Source: Sphingomonas sp. IC-11 (GTDB taxonomy: Bacteria > Pseudomonadota > Alphaproteobacteria > Sphingomonadales > Sphingomonadaceae). From it: DNA of 64,000 bases. The position numbers and the translations under genes were made by a program. The notes beneath the pieces are model-generated. The model did not search any database. It was given only the letters and a program-made list of their open reading frames with translations, and was not told the DNA's origin. Shown piece by piece: positions 39,501-47,745 of the stretch (position 1 is the stretch's first letter; each line of letters opens with the position of its first letter). Location: assembly GCF_021043365.1 (NCBI RefSeq), contig NZ_JAJNDU010000006.1:62001-126000 (forward strand), read 5' to 3'.

Positions 39501-39843
39501 GTCGATCGGCGCTCATGGCCAGCAGGCTGGCATGAGTGCGCATTGGGAGCTCTGGTCCTTCGTGCGCGGCGGCATGACCCCGCTGGAGGCATTGCGCGCG
39601 GGCACGATCGTCTCCGCCCGATCGCTGGGCATGTCCAAGGACATCGGCTCGCTGGAGGCGGGCAAGCTCGCCGACCTGCTCGTGCTCGATGCCGATCCCA
39701 CCGCCGACATCCGCAACAGCGACAAGGTGCGCCAAGTCATGCTGGGCGGGCGTCTCTACGATGCCGCCACCTTGAACGAGGTCGCGACTGGCTCGGCCAA
39801 GCGCGGCCGCTATTTCTGGGAGGCCGGCGCCACCACCGAATGA
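36595..39843 (+). CDS. secreted TolB-type beta-propeller/amidohydrolase fusion
   Basis: A 1082-residue exported protein; signal peptide MKFYAASLVSLAALVAHGASA with GGGGGA before ATG 36595. Residues about 60-650 hold repeated propeller blades of the WD40-like/TolB kind (WMDVDVSPDGRTLAFTLLGDIY, RPTPSPDGKKIAFVRR, YARPRFSPDGKTIVFER). From about 665 an amidohydrolase domain begins, with the metal pair His730/His732 in GLIDAHAHGPAG and LRAGTIVSARSLGMSKDIGSLEAGKLADLLVLDADP at the end. Such proteins are thought to be periplasmic peptidase- or amidase-like enzymes. A DUF885 peptidase gene follows 90 bases downstream. Confidence 0.92.
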   Translation: MKFYAASLVSLAALVAHGASAQSADRTSAAKPKWDVNAPPGAIIRQVPIRVNEGSWMDVDVSPDGRTLAFTLLGDIYTMPITGGTPTRIAEGLAYEVQPRFSPDGRRIAFTSDRGGGDNIWVMNVDGSDKRQVTKEDFRLLNQPSWSKDGRFIVAKKHFTTGRSLGTGEVWMYHVSGGAGVPLVKRPNEAHQKELGEPIYAADGKSVFYTRNVTPGPIFEYAQDSNTDLFDIERYDLQTGEVTKAVTGAGGSVRPTPSPDGKKIAFVRREATRSKLYVKDLASGEERKIYDDLDQDVQETWAVTGVYPNMAWLPDNSGLVFWARGKIRRINADGTNAREIPFSIDDSRGVIDGPHPQIAVAPDRFTTSMPRFASVSPDGRQVVFETLGKLWVKSVAGGAPRRLTRGDDGFELFPSWSRDGKSLVFVSWTDEGLGRLRVIAATGGTARDVTGQPGHYARPRFSPDGKTIVFERTSHGGLTSPKWAADAGVYRVPTTGGAVTRVARGAASPQFGAGNDRIFMLEDERKDGKAVRQLVSTDLSGQDKRVHANGELATDYIVSPTGEYVAFRQNYAAYVVPLMPGGQTIALSPEARALPVTRVSAGGADYMNWSNDGTRLHWSLGPTLYTVETSSLFAAAPRADGTPSFVPPTTGISLAMEQTAAKPTGTVAITGARLVTMASEDGGIIDDGVVVIRGDRIIAVGPRASTAIPAGATTVDATGKTIIPGLIDAHAHGPAGTDELVPQRNWSMMQNLALGTTTLHDPSNRASEIFVASEMQRAGLILAPRIFSTGEAVYGAKATDVYAQIDSFDDALAHVRRLKAQGGHSVKNYNQPRREQRQQVTEAGRRENMQVVAEGGSIYGLDVTHIADGNSTIEHNIPLEVFYEDIVQFFSGSKTNYTPTLVVTFGGLAADPYWRQHTDLFAHPLLQAHTPPAQLRAESARRLMAPESDYVDDENAREAHKLAKRGVLVSIGAHGQQAGMSAHWELWSFVRGGMTPLEALRAGTIVSARSLGMSKDIGSLEAGKLADLLVLDADPTADIRNSDKVRQVMLGGRLYDAATLNEVATGSAKRGRYFWEAGATTE

Positions 39844-39933
39844 CCGCCGCTCTCCGGCTCTAACCGCTCACCCTTCCCGTTTCGTCCCGATCCGCTTCGG
39901 GACGAACAGGCAGTCCCCCCAGGAGTAAGAAAC

Positions 39934-41760
39934 ATGGATCGTCGCACCTTTCTTGGCAGCACCGGCGCTGCCGCTCTGGCGACCGCCGTTCCGGCTGCAG
40001 CGCAAAAGGCTGCCGCCGCCGGCACCAACGCGAACGACGCCAAGCTGCGCACGTTGCTGGACCGCTTCTTCTACGATCGCATCGGCGAAAACCCAGAAGG
40101 CGCCACTGCGCTGGGCTTGGACACCGGCGAGCGTGCCGGCCTCAAGTCGAAGCTGAACGACGGGTCCGCCGCTGGCGCGCAACAGGATCTTGCCCGCTCC
40201 AAGCGCGAGCTGGCGGAACTGCGCAAGATCAACCCCGCCTCGCTCTCCCCGGCGGCGCGGCTCGACTATGAGGTCGTGTCGTACCAGCTCCAGCGCAGCA
40301 TCGCAGGTGGTGAGAAGTTCACGTACGGCGCCAGCATGGGCCGCTTCGCGCCCTACATCCTGACCCAGCTCACCGGCGCTTATCGCGAGGTGCCCGACTT
40401 CCTCGACGCGCAGCACCGCATCAAGGATGCCGCCGACGCCGACGCCTATGTCGCCCGTGTCGCCGCCTTCGCCACCGCCATTGATCAGGATACCGAGCGC
40501 CAGCGGGCAGACGCCGCACGCGGCGTGTTCGCGCCCGATTACATCCTGGACACCACGCTGAAGCTGATGGGCGGCCTGCGCGATCAGCCGGCAGCGTCCA
40601 CGGTGCCGGTCACGGCGCTGGCCGGCAAGCTGAAGGCCGCTAACCTCCCCGACGCACGCGTCGCCGAGGTCACGAAGATCATGAACGATCAGGTCTTCCC
40701 CGCGCTCGATCGCCAGCGTGCGCTGGTGACCGAGCTGCGCGGCCGCGCGTCGCACGACGCCGGCGCGTGGCGCCTGCCCGACGGCGAGGCCTATTATGCC
40801 GCCGCCGTCGAGGCTGCGACCACCGTCGCCATGCCGGGCGAGGAGGTTCACCGCCTTGGCCTCGCGCAGGTGGCAGAAATCAGCAACCGGATCGACGGCA
40901 TCCTCAAGGCGCAGGGCATGACGCAGGGCAGCGTCGGCGAGCGGCTGGTCGCGCTCAACAAGCGCCCGGATCAGGTCTATCCCAATACCGATGCCGGCAA
41001 GGAGCAGCTGATCGCGCAGCTCAATTCGCAGGTCATCGCCATGCAGAAGCGCCTGCCAGAGCAATTCTCGTTTATCCCGAAGGCGCCGGTGGAGGTCCGC
41101 CGCGTGCCCAAGTCGATCGAGGCGGGGGCTCCCGGCGGCTATTACCAGAACGCCTCGCTCGATGGGTCGCGCCCGGGCATCTATTACATCAACCTGCGCG
41201 ATAGCTTCGACCGTCCGAAGTTCGGCCTTGCAACCCTGTCGTACCATGAGGCGGTGCCGGGCCATCACCTGCAGGTGATGACCGCGCTCGAATCGCAGGA
41301 CATCCCGCTCATCCGCCGCCGCGGCGGCTTCAGCGGCTATACCGAGGGTTGGGCGCTCTACACCGAGCAGTTGGCGGATGAGATGGGCATGTACGAGGGC
41401 GATCCCCTCGGCCAGGTCGGCTATCTCCAGTCGCTGCTGTTCCGCGCGACGCGCCTCGTCGTCGACTCCGGCATGCACCACAAGCGCTGGAGCCGGGAGA
41501 AGGCGACCGATTACTTCATCGCAACCACCGGAATCGCGCGGGGTCGCAGCCAGAATGAGATCGATCGCTACACCTGCTGGCCGGGCCAGGCGTGCAGCTA
41601 CAAGATCGGCCACACTGTGTGGGTGCGCCTGCGCGATGCGGTGAAGCAGAAGCAGGGCGCCGCCTTCGACCCGCGCAAGTTCCATGCGGTACTGCTCGAC
41701 GGCGCGATGCCGCTGACCATCCTGGAGCGCATGGTGACGGAGCGGATGCTGAAGGCCTGA
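39934..41760 (+). CDS. Tat-exported DUF885-family protein (putative metallocarboxypeptidase-like)
   Basis: A 608-residue protein. MDRRTFLGSTGAAALATAVPAAAQ is a clear twin-arginine signal and CAGGAG precedes the start. The family signature HEAVPGHHLQ (His438, Glu439, His444-445) in LSYHEAVPGHHLQVMTALE is a gluzincin-like zinc site; GYTEGWALYTEQLADEMG and IDRYTCWPGQACSYKIG are also characteristic. It probably acts on peptides in the periplasm. The pairing with the propeller/amidohydrolase upstream suggests a shared peptide-processing role. Confidence 0.93.
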   Translation: MDRRTFLGSTGAAALATAVPAAAQKAAAAGTNANDAKLRTLLDRFFYDRIGENPEGATALGLDTGERAGLKSKLNDGSAAGAQQDLARSKRELAELRKINPASLSPAARLDYEVVSYQLQRSIAGGEKFTYGASMGRFAPYILTQLTGAYREVPDFLDAQHRIKDAADADAYVARVAAFATAIDQDTERQRADAARGVFAPDYILDTTLKLMGGLRDQPAASTVPVTALAGKLKAANLPDARVAEVTKIMNDQVFPALDRQRALVTELRGRASHDAGAWRLPDGEAYYAAAVEAATTVAMPGEEVHRLGLAQVAEISNRIDGILKAQGMTQGSVGERLVALNKRPDQVYPNTDAGKEQLIAQLNSQVIAMQKRLPEQFSFIPKAPVEVRRVPKSIEAGAPGGYYQNASLDGSRPGIYYINLRDSFDRPKFGLATLSYHEAVPGHHLQVMTALESQDIPLIRRRGGFSGYTEGWALYTEQLADEMGMYEGDPLGQVGYLQSLLFRATRLVVDSGMHHKRWSREKATDYFIATTGIARGRSQNEIDRYTCWPGQACSYKIGHTVWVRLRDAVKQKQGAAFDPRKFHAVLLDGAMPLTILERMVTERMLKA

Positions 41761-41770
41761 CCACTCGATC

Positions 41771-41866
41771 CGTCATCCCCACGCACGCGGGGATCCATGA
41801 GCGCTACCGCACCGGCTTTTTCGCCAGCCTCAGCGTCTATGGATCCTCGCCTTCGCGGGGATGACG
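41771..41866. repeat. dispersed inverted repeat, copy A
   Basis: Two 28-base arms (41771-41798 and 41839-41866) match as inverted repeats at 24 of 28 positions. They start CGTCATCCCC and reach GGATCCAT, with a loop of about 40 bases. A second copy with the same arm design is at 58904-58993. It lies between genes and resembles REP-like elements common in alphaproteobacteria. Confidence 0.8.
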
Positions 41867-41906
41867 GACTTGGTTATGTGCGGAGGAAAATACGGGAGAG
41901 GCATCA

Positions 41907-42587
41907 ATGCAGACCTATGACGACGTCGTGAACGGCCGCCGCAGCATCCGCGGTTTCAAGCCCGATCCCGTCCCCCGCACGCTGATCGAGGAAGTGCTAG
42001 CGCTGGCGATGCGCTCCCCCTCCTCGCTCAACACGCAACCGTGGAACTTCACCGTCGTCACCGGCGAACCGCTCGACCGCATCCGCCACGGCAACACGGA
42101 GCGCAACCTCGCCGGCGTGCCCCATTCGCGCGAATTCCGCCTGGGCGAGGAATATGCCGGGGTCCACCGCGAGCGGCAGATCGAGATCGCCAAGCAACTC
42201 TTCGGCGCCATGGACATCGCGCGCGAGGACAAGGCGAAGCGCCACGACTGGGTGCTGCGCGGCTTTCGCCAATTCGACGCCCCCGTCTCGATCGTCGTCA
42301 CCTATGATCGCGTCCTGCTCGGCAGCGACATTGCACCGTTCGATTGCGGCGCCGTCACCACCGCCCTCGTCAACGCCGCTTGGTCGCGCGGCCTGGGCTG
42401 CGTCATCAACAGCCAGGGCATCATGCAATCGCCGGTGGTCCGCGAACACGCCGGCATTCCCGACGATCAGGTGATCCAGACCTGCGTCGCCATGGGTTGG
42501 CCCGACGACAGCTTCCCCGCCAATGCCGTCGTCTCCCGCCGCAAGTCGGTCAGCGAAGCGGCGCGCTTCGTGGGATTTGCGGACTAG
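41907..42587 (+). CDS. nitroreductase-family FMN oxidoreductase
   Basis: A 226-residue NfsB/FRase-type protein. RRSIRGFKPDPVPRTLIEEVLALAMRSPSSLNTQPW holds the FMN-phosphate-binding Arg and the S-x-x-N-x-Q-P-W motif, and RGLGCVINSQGI and GWPDDSFPANAVVSRRK are the C-terminal FMN/dimer elements. It is a cytoplasmic flavin enzyme reducing nitroaromatics or quinones; the natural substrate is not known. ATG 41907 follows GGGAGAGG. Confidence 0.92.
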   Translation: MQTYDDVVNGRRSIRGFKPDPVPRTLIEEVLALAMRSPSSLNTQPWNFTVVTGEPLDRIRHGNTERNLAGVPHSREFRLGEEYAGVHRERQIEIAKQLFGAMDIAREDKAKRHDWVLRGFRQFDAPVSIVVTYDRVLLGSDIAPFDCGAVTTALVNAAWSRGLGCVINSQGIMQSPVVREHAGIPDDQVIQTCVAMGWPDDSFPANAVVSRRKSVSEAARFVGFAD

Positions 42588-42640
42588 GCAGAGCGCTGCG
42601 CGCAAGCCGGGTATAGCACGAGCGAAATGGCGGCTTTTGG

Positions 42641-43090
42641 TTAGCTGCCGTGCGCGGGCGCGCGCCTATGCGATTTTGTGAAAGCAAGAGCGGCGAAGTA
42701 CACCAGCGGGCAAAGCAGCATCAGCATGACGGCGGGTTCGGTAGCCCATCCTGTCAGACCATCATTGTCCGGCTCACCGGCGACCATCAGCATGATAGCA
42801 ATGGCCCCGCGTACAATTGCGTAGCTAGCGGGCAAAAGAAGAAAGTGAAGAAGCCAGCCGCGGCGACTTCTTGTCGAGCTGAACCAGAAGGTTATCCCTA
42901 TGATGGGTGGGGACAGCGTGGCTACTACTAGGCCGAAGACCCAAACGGTAAACGCCGGTCTGGTTAGCGTGTCACGATAGTAGTCAGCGATGCCGTCCGG
43001 GCGCGTTCCAAGAGCGATGAAGGAACCGGCGACGGCGGCAGCAACCGCAACTGCCAGCATCACACCGCGCGCCATTCGGTTTCCCCGCAT
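42641..43090 (-). CDS. four-helix membrane protein of unknown function
   Basis: About 149 residues from ATG 43090 (MRGNRMARGVML), with four hydrophobic segments: AVAVAAAVAGSFIAL, FTVWVFGLVVATLSPPIIGITFWF, WLLHFLLLPASYAIVRGAIAIMLMV and PAVMLMLLCPLVYFAALAF. The tail is His/Arg/Ala-rich. I do not recognise the family. Codon use is slightly less G+C-rich than in the neighbours. A modest AGGGAC precedes the start; an upstream in-frame start would add 24 unlikely residues. Confidence 0.65.
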   Translation of the reverse strand: MRGNRMARGVMLAVAVAAAVAGSFIALGTRPDGIADYYRDTLTRPAFTVWVFGLVVATLSPPIIGITFWFSSTRSRRGWLLHFLLLPASYAIVRGAIAIMLMVAGEPDNDGLTGWATEPAVMLMLLCPLVYFAALAFTKSHRRAPAHGS

Positions 43091-43410
43091 CAACAAGTCC
43101 CTGCCAAGACGCGTAGGGTTCCCGCAAATGGGTATGTCCGCAACTGAACGTTTGCAGACCAACCCCCATCATCCACGCTTGTGCCCCCGGCAAAGGCACA
43201 GCCCGCATCGACAGCCATCCATCTGCCGACACGAGCCATACCCTCACACTCGCCGAAACGAGCCGAGCCTGCCGAAGTCAACCGCGTGGAGTGCCGCGGC
43301 CTGTACCTCCGACCGGCTCATCCGAACGGGCGGAGTTCCGCTCCTCCCCCCAGCTCAGCCCAGAATCAAGCAACCCGCCAAATGCTAGGCCCGAGACACT
43401 CGGGCCGGCG
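43091..43410. other. 320-base intergenic stretch
   Basis: No convincing gene is seen. The stretch holds the putative promoter of the membrane-protein gene, a weak REP-like sequence (GAGCCTGCCGAAG, about 43264-43276), and the hairpin listed at 43388-43406 near its right end. Confidence 0.6.
43388..43406 (-). terminator. hairpin after the epoxide hydrolase gene
   Basis: A perfect 8-bp stem (43388-43395 with 43399-43406, GGCCCGAG arm) with a 3-nt loop lies 5 bases past the epoxide hydrolase stop on the minus strand. The following bases (TAGCATTT) are only weakly T-rich. Confidence 0.6.
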
Positions 43411-44427
43411 TCAGCCCGGAAACCTCTTGTCCAACCAACCAAGCAGCGCTCGGTTCACCTCCTCGGGAAATTCTTGCTGGGTCCAGTGCCCGGACTTCTC
43501 CACCAGCACCCGCTCCAGATCGGGGACGTAGCGCTCCATGCCCTCGGTCATCGCGGGGCTCAGCACCACGTCATTCTCCGCCATCACCATCAGCGACGGC
43601 ACCTCGACCTTCTCGACCAGATCGACGGAATTCTGCCAGTTGCGGGTGAAGTTGCGATACCAGTTGATGCCGCCAGTGAAGCCCGTTTCCGCGAAGGTCC
43701 CGGCGAATGCAGCGATCTCGTCATCGCTCAGGAACTGTTGCGGATCGTTCGCTGGATCATAGAGCTTCAGCCCCTCGCCCAGCGCCAGCGTGCGCTGCTC
43801 GGCCGGCAATTGCTCATATTCCTTCAGCGTCATCTGCGGCTTGCGCATGAAGAAGCGCATCGACCGCTCCGGGTCCGCTGCCAGCGCCGCATCCGCCTCG
43901 CCCGGCTTCTGGAACCAGACGATGTACATGTCGTCGCCATAGGCCGCGCGCATGCCGGCGATCGGATCGATCTCGCCGCGGGGCAGGAACGGCGTGTTCA
44001 CCCCGATCACGCCGGCGCATCGCTCGGGGTAACGCAGTGCGAACTGCCACACCACCATGCCGCCCCAGTCATGGCCGCAGGGGATCGCCTTTTCGACGCC
44101 CAGCGCATCCATCATGCCGGCAATGTCGGCGGTCAGATGCTCCAGGTCATAATCCTCGATCTTCTCGGGCCGGCTGGTCAGGCCATAGCCGCGCTGGTCC
44201 GGCGCGATTGCCCAACGACCTGCCTTTTCGAATGCGTCCAACTGGTGGCGCCACGAAAAGGCGAGCTCGGGAAAGCCGTGGCAGAAGATCACGGGCACGC
44301 CCTGGCCTTTCGGCCCGACCTCGTAATAGGCCATGCGAATGCCGTTCGTTTCCACGAACTGTACCGGTGGCATTGCCTCCGCGAGCGCCCGCGGCGCTTC
44401 GATCACATCGTTCACGGCCGAGCTCAT
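43411..44427 (-). CDS. alpha/beta hydrolase, epoxide hydrolase-like
   Basis: A 338-residue alpha/beta-hydrolase of the soluble epoxide hydrolase group. The oxyanion motif is HGFPE (His50 to Glu54), DQRGYGLTSRP is typical, and the nucleophile is Asp120 in CGHDWGGMVVWQ: an Asp, as in epoxide hydrolases and dehalogenases, and not Ser. The catalytic His lies in VEKSGHWTQQEFPEEVN. The start at 44427 overlaps the upstream dehydrogenase stop (ATGA), so both are made from one message. It probably opens an epoxide made by one of the flavin enzymes nearby; that is inference. Confidence 0.9.
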   Translation of the reverse strand: MSSAVNDVIEAPRALAEAMPPVQFVETNGIRMAYYEVGPKGQGVPVIFCHGFPELAFSWRHQLDAFEKAGRWAIAPDQRGYGLTSRPEKIEDYDLEHLTADIAGMMDALGVEKAIPCGHDWGGMVVWQFALRYPERCAGVIGVNTPFLPRGEIDPIAGMRAAYGDDMYIVWFQKPGEADAALAADPERSMRFFMRKPQMTLKEYEQLPAEQRTLALGEGLKLYDPANDPQQFLSDDEIAAFAGTFAETGFTGGINWYRNFTRNWQNSVDLVEKVEVPSLMVMAENDVVLSPAMTEGMERYVPDLERVLVEKSGHWTQQEFPEEVNRALLGWLDKRFPG

Positions 44428-45506
44428 GCGGTCACTCCCGGTCGGACGACGACCTTGCACTGTTGTTCGGGGTCAGCGAGCGCGGCGAAGGCAGCGGCGA
44501 CGCCGTCGAGGCCCACCTCGTCGGTAATTGCCGGGAGAACGTCGATCTTGCCGTCGGCGATGTTGGTCAGCGTCGCGGCAAACTCGCCCGCCGTGTAGCC
44601 AAGCACGAACCGGAAATCGATTTGCTTGTTGATGCACAGGAACGGCTCGATCTTGTCCGTTTCCATGCACACGCCCACCACGATCACCTGGGTGCTGACC
44701 GGCACCGATTCGATGATGTTCTGGAGAACGCCTGGCACGCCGACGCATTCGAACACGATCGCGCGCTTGCCGGTCTGGCCGGTCATCATGGCGGCCATCC
44801 GTTCCGAGGACGTGCGCGGCACGCCCAGCTCACTCCACTTCGTGTGCGGCGATTCTCTCGCTGGATCCACGATGATGTCGGCGCCCATCTTCTCCGCGAC
44901 CGCGCGCCGGGCAGGCGAGAAATCCGCCGCCACCACCGGCCCCAGCCCGCGCGATTTCAGCGCCGCGATCACCGCCAGGCCCACTGGGCCACAGCCGATG
45001 ACCAGGTTCACCGTATCCGCGCCAGCCGCAGACATGGCGACGGCATGTTCGCCCACTGCAAACGGCTCGGTCATGGCTGCCTGCACATCGGACAGGCCGT
45101 TGGGCACTTCGAGGAGCATTGCCTCGCTCAGCACCATCTGCTCGCTGTAACCGCCCGGGTACGTGTTCGAATATCCGATCGCTTCATAGCCTTCGGGCTT
45201 CATCGCGATCGGCATGGAGACGACGCGCGTACCCGTTTTCAGCGTCTTGGCCGAACCAGGGCCGTGATCCAGGATTTCGGCCGAAAATTCATGACCGAAG
45301 ATCATGTCCTTGGACGGATCCGTGCGCGGCTTTTCACCCGTGCGCGCGCCAAGCTCCAGCATGTTTTCGAATGAATGGACGGCGTGAAGATCCGATCCGC
45401 AGATGCCGCAAGCCAACGTCTTCACCAGCACTTCGCCCTGGCCCGGTACCGGATCGGGCACCTCGTCGCAGATCAATTGCTTGTTGCGTCTCACCACGGC
45501 CCGCAT
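44424..45506 (-). CDS. zinc-type MDR alcohol dehydrogenase
   Basis: A 360-residue MDR dehydrogenase. The catalytic zinc region reads LACGICGSDLHAVHSFE (Cys36) and FGHEF (His72, Glu73). The NAD(P) motif is LVIGCGPVGLAVIAALKSRG. The four-Cys structural zinc lobe of classical alcohol dehydrogenases is absent. GAGAGGGAGGGG before ATG 45506 fixes the start. It is coupled to the epoxide hydrolase downstream and divergent from the FAD-dependent gene, with a shared 12-mer in the promoter gap. It likely oxidises an alcohol or diol in the same pathway. Confidence 0.9.
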   Translation of the reverse strand: MRAVVRRNKQLICDEVPDPVPGQGEVLVKTLACGICGSDLHAVHSFENMLELGARTGEKPRTDPSKDMIFGHEFSAEILDHGPGSAKTLKTGTRVVSMPIAMKPEGYEAIGYSNTYPGGYSEQMVLSEAMLLEVPNGLSDVQAAMTEPFAVGEHAVAMSAAGADTVNLVIGCGPVGLAVIAALKSRGLGPVVAADFSPARRAVAEKMGADIIVDPARESPHTKWSELGVPRTSSERMAAMMTGQTGKRAIVFECVGVPGVLQNIIESVPVSTQVIVVGVCMETDKIEPFLCINKQIDFRFVLGYTAGEFAATLTNIADGKIDVLPAITDEVGLDGVAAAFAALADPEQQCKVVVRPGVTA

Positions 45507-45596
45507 CGCAGCCCCTCCCTCTCCGATTGTCCGACGTGATCGCCGGATCGTTGCCGCATCGTGGCCCCTGCCGTTGGCGGGCGCAAGCCGCATATT

Positions 45597-45608
45597 CATA
45601 ACGCGTTC
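45597..45608 (-). promoter_or_regulatory. shared 12-mer, copy 1 (candidate TetR operator)
   Basis: On the minus strand this site reads GAACGCGTTATG, identical to 50396-50407. It lies between the divergent dehydrogenase (start 45506) and FAD enzyme (start 45668) genes and contains the self-complementary core AACGCGTT. Confidence 0.55.
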
Positions 45609-45667
45609 GAATTTATTGCGGCTGATCGTTTTTGGAAATATATGTCGCCAAAATGTCGGAGGGATGA

Positions 45668-47191
45668 ATGTCGGGCAGCACCATTTCAGGCGCGTCGGGC
45701 GAGCAGGTGATCGTCGTCGGGGCCGGCATCGCGGGCCTGTGCACGGCGCTTCGCCTCGGCGGCGGATCGCGTCGCGTTACCCTGCTGGAGCGCGACGAAG
45801 CGCCGCCGGAGGGTGGGCCCGATGTCGCGTTCGATCAATGGCAGCGCCGCGGCGTCAGCCAGCTGCGTCAGAGCCACGCCTTTCTGGCGCGATTGCGCAA
45901 CATCATCCGCGACGAACATCCCCGGCTGCTGGAGGATCTCTACGCCGCCGGCTGCCGCGACATTACCTTTCAGGATATGCTGCCGCCCAAGCTGAAGGCG
46001 ACCTATGTGCCGGCGCCGGGTGACAGCGATCTCACCATTCTCACCAGCCGCCGCACCACATTGGAGCTGGTGATCCGCCGCTATGTCGAGCGTCTTCCCG
46101 GCGTATCGATCCGCAGCGGCGTGAAGGTGCGCAGCCCGCTGTTCCACAAGAACATTGAGGGCACGATGGTGGTGACGGGTGTCGCCGCGGATACGGCGAA
46201 CGGGCGCGAGGAAATCACCGCCGAAATGGTAGTCGACGCTGGCGGCAAGGCGGCGAACCTTATCGAACAGCTCATCAAGGCCGGTGCCCCGATCGCCGAA
46301 ACGGCGGAGACGGCGGGCGTCCTTTATTTCACCCGCCATTATCGCCTGCGCGATGGGCAGGAGGAGCCGCCGCGGGGCGACGTGCCCGCCTCGGGCGATC
46401 TTGGCTATCTCAAGTTCGGCGTATTCCCTGCGGACAATCGCCGCTTCTCGATCACCCTTTGCGTGCCGGAAATCGAGCATGAGCTGCGCAAGGCGGTCAT
46501 GGACGGCGACACTTTCCAGCGCATCTGCATGGCCATGCCCGGCATGGCCCCATGGGTGGATCCCGCCACATCGGAGCCGGTGGGCAAGGTCATCGGCATG
46601 GGCGATCTGCACAGCCGATGGCGTAGCCTCATGGTGGATGGCAGACCGGCAGTGCTGGGTTTCTTCGCCATTGGCGACGCGTTGGTGCGCACCAATCCAC
46701 TTTATGGACGGGGCTGTTCGCTCGCCGCCGTCAGTGCCGGAGTCCTGCGCCGCGCGTTGGACAGCACGCGCGATCCTGCTGCCCGGCTGGGCATCTATGA
46801 CAGCGGCATCCTGGCGGAGGTTAGGCCTTATTACGATCTCATGCTGAAGCAGGATCGCGCCGCCATTCGCCGCGCCCGCGCCACCCTCACGCCGGACCAT
46901 CGGCCGCGGCTCAAGGCACGATTGGCAAAAAGCTTCGTGGAAGACGGCATCACGATCGCAGCCCGGTCCGATGTTCAGCTAATGCGGGCAATGATGCGCG
47001 GCTTCCACATGCTCGAACATCCTGAGGCTTGGCTGAAGCGTCCGCAGAATCTCAGCAAGGTGCTTGGCTATTGGGCGCGTGGGCGACGCCTCAACGCCGA
47101 TGCCTATGCGCCGCAGCCTGGGCCTGACCGTCCCGAGTTGATGGCAACCATCGGCCTTGATGCCCGCGCCGATTTGCTGGAGGCAGCCTGA
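45668..47191 (+). CDS. FAD-dependent monooxygenase/epoxidase-like protein
   Basis: A 507-residue flavoprotein with an N-terminal FAD motif VIVVGAGIAGLCTALRLGG (about residues 14-32) and a second flavin motif FFAIGDALVRTNPLYGRGCS, the GD segment of group A flavin monooxygenases. A QSHAFLARLRNIIRDEHP stretch near residue 68 and the overall layout recall the polyether epoxidases (LasC/MonCI type) and squalene-epoxidase-like proteins. CGGAGGG precedes the start. An epoxidase would fit the epoxide hydrolase on the other side of the shared promoter, but hydroxylase activity is equally possible. Confidence 0.82.
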   Translation: MSGSTISGASGEQVIVVGAGIAGLCTALRLGGGSRRVTLLERDEAPPEGGPDVAFDQWQRRGVSQLRQSHAFLARLRNIIRDEHPRLLEDLYAAGCRDITFQDMLPPKLKATYVPAPGDSDLTILTSRRTTLELVIRRYVERLPGVSIRSGVKVRSPLFHKNIEGTMVVTGVAADTANGREEITAEMVVDAGGKAANLIEQLIKAGAPIAETAETAGVLYFTRHYRLRDGQEEPPRGDVPASGDLGYLKFGVFPADNRRFSITLCVPEIEHELRKAVMDGDTFQRICMAMPGMAPWVDPATSEPVGKVIGMGDLHSRWRSLMVDGRPAVLGFFAIGDALVRTNPLYGRGCSLAAVSAGVLRRALDSTRDPAARLGIYDSGILAEVRPYYDLMLKQDRAAIRRARATLTPDHRPRLKARLAKSFVEDGITIAARSDVQLMRAMMRGFHMLEHPEAWLKRPQNLSKVLGYWARGRRLNADAYAPQPGPDRPELMATIGLDARADLLEAA

Positions 47192-47355
47192 GATCGGCGA
47201 AGCGAGCTCCGAACCGACGATTTGGTACGCCGCGCCGCGCTATCCGGGCCGGCCGCGGCGATGATCGGCCAGCATCGACGGTGCTCCAACGAACAACCGG
47301 TCGAGGCCAAGCACCTCCGGATCAAGGCCAATCACTCCCGATATCGTTCCGAACG

Positions 47356-47745
47356 TCACCGGGATATGCGCGCCCAAGCTGGGTCATTATCCCCGGGAAA
47401 GCCGTCCAACGTCTCGCGCGCCCGCGAAAGCCAGCCCTCAAGGGCGTTCAGCGCCTTGGCGGTCAGGGTAAGCGTATCGCTCAGGTCCCCTTCGCCGTCG
47501 CCGAGGATCAGCTTCTCTCGAGTGAGATACTCGATCCATCGGCGGCCCGTGGCGCTCACCCCGCCGATCTGCTCGAGTGCGGTGAAGCCGGTCAACCGCT
47601 CGCCGCGCGCATCTGCCACGAACAGGACGAGAAGCAGTTCATAGGCGAGTTCGCCGCCGAACAGCTCCGCTGGCAATTCCCGGCGGCGATCGCGCCGAAC
47701 CGCCAGTATCGCGCGCGCCAGCTCGGCCAGTGTATCGTCAGCCAT
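47356..47745 (-). CDS. winged-helix DNA-binding protein, MarR-like
   Basis: A 129-residue protein; ATG 47745 follows GGGGGAG. RRRELPAELFGGELAYELLLVLFVADARGERLTG is followed by a helix-turn-helix and wing (TALEQIGGVSATGRRWIEYLTREKLILGDGEGD), then LTLTAKALNALEGWLSR. The layout is that of the short winged-helix proteins, often without a ligand domain, found in sphingomonads. It may regulate neighbouring catabolic genes; no operator is evident. Confidence 0.8.
   Translation of the reverse strand: MADDTLAELARAILAVRRDRRRELPAELFGGELAYELLLVLFVADARGERLTGFTALEQIGGVSATGRRWIEYLTREKLILGDGEGDLSDTLTLTAKALNALEGWLSRARETLDGFPGDNDPAWARISR

Noticed and set aside
37267..41685. Long minus-strand open frames opposite the propeller-amidohydrolase and DUF885 genes
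   Set aside because: No recognisable domain, extreme Arg/Gly/Ala content, and the plus-strand genes carry intact catalytic motifs.
43225..43280. Possible REP-like element
   Set aside because: Only a short match (GAGCCTGCCGAAG) without a paired arm, too weak to list as a repeat.
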